From: Leptobrachium leishanense
Lineage: Eukaryota; Chordata; Amphibia; Anura; Megophryidae
Reading direction: 5' to 3'
DNA: 64,000 nucleotides
Assembly: GCA_009667805.1 (NCBI GenBank)
Contig: CM019069.1
Coordinates: 97,251,204 to 97,315,203 of the forward strand
Shown here: in pieces, positions 59,620 through 64,000 of the stretch
Layout of the letters: each line of letters begins with the position of its first letter
How positions within the stretch are numbered: position 1 is the first letter of the stretch
Position numbers and translations under genes: made by a program
The notes under the pieces: model-generated
What the model was told of the DNA's origin: nothing
Seen by the model: the letters and a program-made list of their open reading frames with translations, nothing else
Databases searched by the model: none

Positions 59620-60045
59620 GACAGGCCCTGCAGCTGCTCATCGCATTGTTTATACTCACCTTCCTGGGCGCCGCCGGGAAAGTCTTCTCGCGCGCGCGCT
59701 CCTTGGAAGGTCCCCAGCCGCGACCACGTGGGACCATGTGATCACGGCTGGGGGCTTTCCAACGAGCGTGCGCGGGGAAACTTTCCCGGCGTCGCTGAAG
59801 GAAGGTGAGTATAAACAAAGTGAGCAGCTGCAGGGCCTGTCCGAATGCATATAGAGCACTCAGACAGGCCCTGCAGCTGCTCTCCGTTCATACTTACCTT
59901 CCTTCAGCGACGCCGGGAAAGTTTCCCCGCGCGTGCTCGTTGGAAGGACCCCAGCCGTGATCACATGGTCCCACGTGGTCGCGGCTGGGGACCTTCCAAG
60001 GAGCGCACGCGCGAGAAGACTTTCCCGGCGTCGCTGAAGGAAGGT
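59620..60045. repeat. Nested palindromic blocks
   Basis: 59620-59835 and 59868-60045 are each roughly self-complementary around CACGTGG/CATGTGATCAC centres, and the two blocks are also inverted copies of one another (shared TTCCCGGCGTCGCTGAAGGA, CTGCAGCTGCTC). Confidence 0.82.
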
Positions 60046-60690
60046 AAGTATGAGCGGGGGGGGCATATCCATGAGCGGGGGGTGCATATCCATGAGCAGG
60101 GGGGCATATCCATGAGCAGGGGGGCATAACCATGAGCAGGGGGGCATATCCATGAGCAGGGGGGCATATCCATGAGCAGGGGGGCATATCCATGAGCAGG
60201 GGGGCATATCCATGAGCAGGGGGGCATATCCATGAGCAGGGGGGCATAACCATGAGCGGGGGGGCATATCCATGAGCGGGGGGGCATAACCATGAGCGGG
60301 GGGGCATATCCATGAGCGGGGGGGCATAACCATGAGCAGGGGGGCATATCCATGAGCGGGGGGCATATCCATGAGCAGGGGGGCATATCCATGAGCAGGG
60401 GGGCATAACCATGAGCAGGGGGGCATATCCATGAGCAGGGGGGCATAACCATGAGCAGGGGGGCATATCCATGAGCAGGGGGGCATAATCATGAGCGGGG
60501 GGGCATAATCATGAGCAGGGGGGCATAACCATGAGCAGGGGGGCATATCCATGAGCTGGGGGCATAACCATGAGCAGGGGGGCATATCCATGAGCTGGGG
60601 GGCAGGATATCCATGAGCTGGGGGGCAGGATATCCATGAGCTGGGGGGCAGGATATCCATGAGCTGGGGCAATATCCATGAGACCTGGGG
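60045..60690. repeat. 20-bp minisatellite, ~31 copies
   Basis: Unit GCATATCCATGAGCAGGGGG with CATAAC and GCGGGG variants, spacing exactly 20 bp over most of the array. Related in complement to the 21-bp array at 10862-11710. Confidence 0.93.
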
Positions 60691-60854
60691 GCTTTATAGA
60701 AGGTCTGTTCTTATTGGAAAGCGTCACATGACATAAAATAAAAGTATCGGTAATTGGTATCGGTGAGTACTTGAACAAAAGTATCGGTACTCGTACACGG
60801 TCGTAAAAAAGTGGTATCGGTGCATCCCTAGTTATAATCCGTGTGTTCTCACTG

Positions 60855-62110
60855 GGTGCCACCCATCAAGGGGTCTCCCTGATTTATAAGAGGTTTCACT
60901 GCCACCCATCAAAGGGTCTCACTGATTTATAGGAGGTTTCACTGCCACGCATCAAAGGGTCTCACTGATTTATAGGAGGTTTCACTGCCACCCATCAAAG
61001 GGTCTCACTGATTTATAAGAGGTTTCACTGCCACCCATCAAAGGGTCTCACTGATTTATAGGAGGTTTCACTGCCACCCATCAAGGGGTCTCACTGATTT
61101 ATAAGAGGTTTCACTGCCACCCATCAAAGGGTCTAACTGATTTGTAGGAGGTTTCACTGCCACCCATCAAAGGGTCTCACTGATTTATAGGAGGTTTCAC
61201 TGCCACCCATCAAAGGGTCTCACTGATTTATAGGAGGTTCACTGCCACCCATCAAAGTGTCTCACTGATTTATAGGAGGTTTCACTGCCACCCATCAAGG
61301 GGTCTCACTGATTTATAAGAGGTTTCACTGCCACCCATCAAAGGGTCTCACTGATTTATAGGAGGTTTTACTGCCACCCATCAAAGGGTCTCACTGATTT
61401 ATAGGAGGTTCACTGCCACCCATCAAGGGGTCTCACTGATTTATAGGAGGTTTCACTGCCACCCATCAAAGGGTCTCACTGATTTATAGGAGGTTTCACT
61501 GCCACCCATCAAAGGGTCTCACTGATTTATAGGAGGTTTCACTGCCACCCATCAAAGGGTCTCACTGATTTATAGGAGGTTTCATTGCCACCCATCAAAG
61601 GGTCTCACTGATTTATAGGAGGTTTCACTGCCACCCATCAAAGGGTCTCACTGATTTATAGGAGGTTTCACTGCCACCCATCAAAGGGTCTCACTGATTT
61701 ATAGGAGGTTTCACTGCCACCCATCAAAGGGTCTCACTGATTTATAGGAGGTTTCATTGCCACCCATCAAAGGGTCTCACTGATTTATAGGAGGTTTCAC
61801 TGCCACCCATCAAAGGGTCTCACTGATTTATAGGAGGTTTCACTGCCACCCATCAAAGGGTCTCACTGATTTATAGGAGGTTTCACTGCCACCCATCAAA
61901 GGGTCTCACTGATTTATAAGAGGTTTCACTGCCACCCATCAAAGGGTCTCACTGATTTATAGGAGGTTTCACTGCCACCCATCAAAGGGTCTCACTGATT
62001 TATAGGAGGTTTCACTGCCACCCATCAAGGGGTCTCACTGATTTATAAGAGGTTTCACTGCCACCCATCAAAGGGTCTCACTGATTTATAAGAGGTTTCA
62101 CTGCCGCCCA
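60855..62110 (+). repeat. 43-bp tandem repeat, ~29 copies
   Basis: Unit AGGTTTCACTGCCACCCATC plus AAAGGGTCTCACTGATTTAT and AGG; spacing 43 bp (61501 to 61544). Variants include AAGGGGTC and TATAAG. The array lacks long open frames. Confidence 0.94.
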
Positions 62111-62409
62111 TCAAGGGGTCTCACTGCATTTTAGGAGGTTTCTGCGAATTGTAATCTGTGTCTTGTCACTGTTGCCAGCTATCAGGGGGTCCTATTAGGG
62201 GGTCTCACTGACTTGTAGCAGATTTCTGCGAATCGTAGTTTGTGTCTTGTCACTGGCACCCATCAGGGGGTCTCAATGATTTATAGGAGGTTTCTGCGAA
62301 TTGTAATCTGTGTCTTGTCACTGGCTGCCAGCTATCAGGGCGTCTCACTGAGTTATACCAGAGTTCTGTAAATCTTTAATCTTTATACCAGAGTTGAATC
62401 AGAGTTCTG

Positions 62410-64000
62410 TATATATTTAATCTATAAATCCCTCACCATATCTGAAAGAACAAAAAGGACAGGCAGACGCTCCCAGACACAGATAAGAGGGCAAGCAGCC
62501 CCTGTGTCGGGAGGCTGTGCCTCTGGTCGTGGTGGACGTGGTACATCCTCTGCAGGGGCACGCTTGTCCTTTATGAATGGTGCTGGCCGTCTTCTTAACC
62601 TGCAGCAACATACAGAGGATTTGGTGGATTGGCTAGCCAGGCCATACTCATTCTCCGAGTCCTCTGCCAGCCAGGCTTCTAGTGCTTTACAGTCCACCTC
62701 AGCTGCCAAAGCATCTAATGCAGCCTCCATGTCCACAGCTACTCCTGCCGTAGCCTCGCTATCACACACGGAGGAGTCAGCTGAATTGTTTGATCATAGG
62801 AGAAACAAAAACCTCCACAAGGGAGGTAAACAATCACCCCACCCCAAAGTAACAGTTCACTCCGGGCATGGACAGTGTCCATGCCCGGAGCTGAATTGTT
62901 TGACTACAATGACAGTGACATGCTGCTTGAGGATGCGCAGCAACTACAGTGCTCTGATTCAATCTCTGAGGTTGAGCAAGGGAGTATAAGCAACCTAGAG
63001 GAAGGGGGTGCCAGGGATGACACACAAATAACTGGCACTCATGTTGCCCCAGCAGCTGCAGCATACTGCCATGTTGGCTCCAGTGACGAGGAGATAGGGG
63101 TGAAGATGACATTTTGATGATGAGGTCACTGACTCCACCTGGGTGCCAGATCGAACTGAGGAATCAAGTGAGGAGGAGGGGAGGAGGAGGAGGGCACAGC
63201 AAACATGAGGCACAACATCTCTGTGACCAACCGTAGCACTAGCCAGTCCAAGGCATCAGATGTCAAGCTGCTCCGGTGCAGAGCGCTGTTGTCTCAAAGA
63301 ACACATGCAGGAACTCTGCTGTCTGGGAGTTCTTTAAGAAATGTGCAGCAGACCCCACCGTTGCTATTTGTAATCTATGTTAGAGGAGGCTGAAGCGTGG
63401 ATAAACACCGGACACTTGGGTACCACGTGCTTGAGGCGACATATGACCACCCGCCATGCATCCCGTTGGCGCAAAAATTGCGTAGGTCCTCCTCATCTGT
63501 CTCTACCACCCACTGTATGTCCTGCCATGTCATTGCCTACAACCTCCACTGACAGGGATCTACTACAGTAATGGATGTACCAGGTCCTCTCACAATGTGA
63601 CATCCTCCAGCAGTTGAAGAATACGCAGTCAGATTACGTTGCCGCAGCTGCTGCAGCGTAAGAAAAAATCTAGTCCCAACATCCCCAAGCACAGCATCTA
63701 AATGCCAGCTTAGCAAAATTACTCGCATTGCAGCTGCTGCCTTTCCAGCTGGTGGACTCTGCTCCCTTCCGTGAATTTGCTGAATGTGCTGTACCACAGT
63801 GGCAGGTTCCAAAACGCCATTACTTTTCACGCAAGGCCATTCCAGCACTATACCAGCACGTGGAAGAACAATGTTATCCAGTCATTGGGAAAGGCAGTCC
63901 AGCAACAAGGTGCATGTGACTTTAGACATGTGGTCCAGCAAGCATGGGACAGGGTCGTTACATTTCCTTCACGGCACACTGGGTAACTCTGATTGCAGCT
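62410..64000 (+). pseudogene. hAT transposase with BED finger, decayed and cut by the window edge
   Basis: The N-terminal region (62504-63117) is Ser/Ala-rich and acidic, typical of linkers before BED fingers. BED finger pieces: WEFFKKCAADPTVAICNLC at ~63328-63386 and, in another frame, GTTCLRRHMTTRH at ~63418-63457. A later stretch, LLPFQLVDSAPFREFAECAV and YFSRKAIPALYQHVEE (63735-63880), matches the hAT segment before the catalytic core. The first catalytic block near 63950-64000 (HGTLG) is only partly visible. At least three frame breaks. Confidence 0.82.
62779..62903 (+). repeat. 95-bp insertion with hairpin, flanked by a 15-bp direct repeat
   Basis: AGCTGAATTGTTTGA occurs at 62779-62793 and 62889-62903. 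The segment ends in a perfect palindrome, CTCCGGGCATGGACA/TGTCCATGCCCGGAG (62861-62891). It breaks the hAT coding frame. Confidence 0.75.

Larger units (their letters stand above)
59440..60830. mobile_element. hAT MITE with perfect TIRs and TSD, carrying a minisatellite
   Basis: TAGGGATGCACCGATACC is perfect at both ends (18 bp), flanked by the octamer GTTATAAT (59432-59439 and 60831-60838). It lies between the two tandem arrays of the host hAT. Inside are two self-complementary GC-rich blocks (59620-60045) and a 20-bp minisatellite (60045-60690). Confidence 0.95.
58431..64000 (+). mobile_element. Autonomous-type hAT transposon, 5' part, running off the window
   Basis: The left end TAGGGATGAGCGGTTCGGG at 58431 is a hAT-type terminus. 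It leads into a ~400-bp GC-balanced region, two tandem arrays (81-bp, 43-bp) and, from ~62410, decayed transposase coding. The octamer before it, CTCGGAAC (58423-58430), should recur after the right end beyond the window if the border is right. Confidence 0.72.

Noticed and set aside
59860..60862. Minus-strand frames of up to 270 residues over the 20-bp array
   Set aside because: Repetitive translation of a minisatellite and its flanks in several frames at once; no domain.
62140..62340. Third tandem array (CTGCGAATTGTAATCTGTGT units)
   Set aside because: Only two to three irregular partial copies; treated as leader sequence from which the arrays grew.

Overview
The window looks like a repeat-dense stretch of a vertebrate nuclear genome, most likely an amphibian and probably a frog. 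The inference rests on the mix of elements: CR1, L2, L1, Penelope, a chromodomain Ty3/gypsy element, Tc1/mariner, hAT, PIF/Harbinger and piggyBac-like repeats nested in each other, plus eukaryotic splice signals. I recognise no host protein-coding gene, tRNA or rRNA. Everything below comes from reading the sequence by eye; family names rest on motifs, terminal repeats and target-site duplications (TSDs), not on a database search.

Layout. 1-6.6 kb: an L1 ORF2 fragment, a CR1 copy (A) and a Penelope-like reverse transcriptase, all on the minus strand. 6.6-12.5 kb: old Tc1 and MITE debris and a 21-bp minisatellite with large hairpins. 12.5-16.4 kb: a purine-rich 26-bp satellite split by a LINE. 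16.4-22.2 kb: MITEs and L2 3' ends. 22.2-32.0 kb: one Tc1 element blown apart by at least five insertions (a CACTG-ended element, a LINE, two Harbinger-like MITEs and a nearly full-length CR1, copy B). 32.0-34.6 kb: a hairpin-studded piggyBac-like element and a Harbinger MITE inside a larger repeat. 34.8-39.4 kb: a hAT-like element with an 8-bp TSD that hosts a Harbinger-like MITE, a Tc1 (itself carrying a CR1 fragment and an inverted duplication) and an L1 tail. 41.9-47.5 kb: another hAT-like element and a 56-bp array in mixed orientation whose unit resembles the CR1 ORF2 C-terminus.

48.0-57.2 kb: a two-gene PIF/Harbinger element with TAA TSD. Its transposase (minus strand, two exons) and its MADF/BESS DNA-binding protein (plus strand, two exons) are interlocked: each gene's intron holds the other's second exon. 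A young Ty3/gypsy chromovirus (near-identical 601/603-bp LTRs, AAAGG TSD) sits in transposase exon 2. 58.4 kb to the right edge: the 5' part of an autonomous hAT element whose leader is built of 81-bp and 43-bp tandem repeats, interrupted by a hAT MITE (8-bp TSD) that carries a 20-bp minisatellite, followed by a decayed BED-finger transposase.

The nesting gives a relative chronology, and paralogous copies inside the window act as empty-site controls for several insertions. The most notable items are the interlocked Harbinger genes, a self-priming signature in the gypsy element, the train of about 13 hairpins at 32.5-33.1 kb, and the repeated link between hAT-type MITEs and minisatellites.
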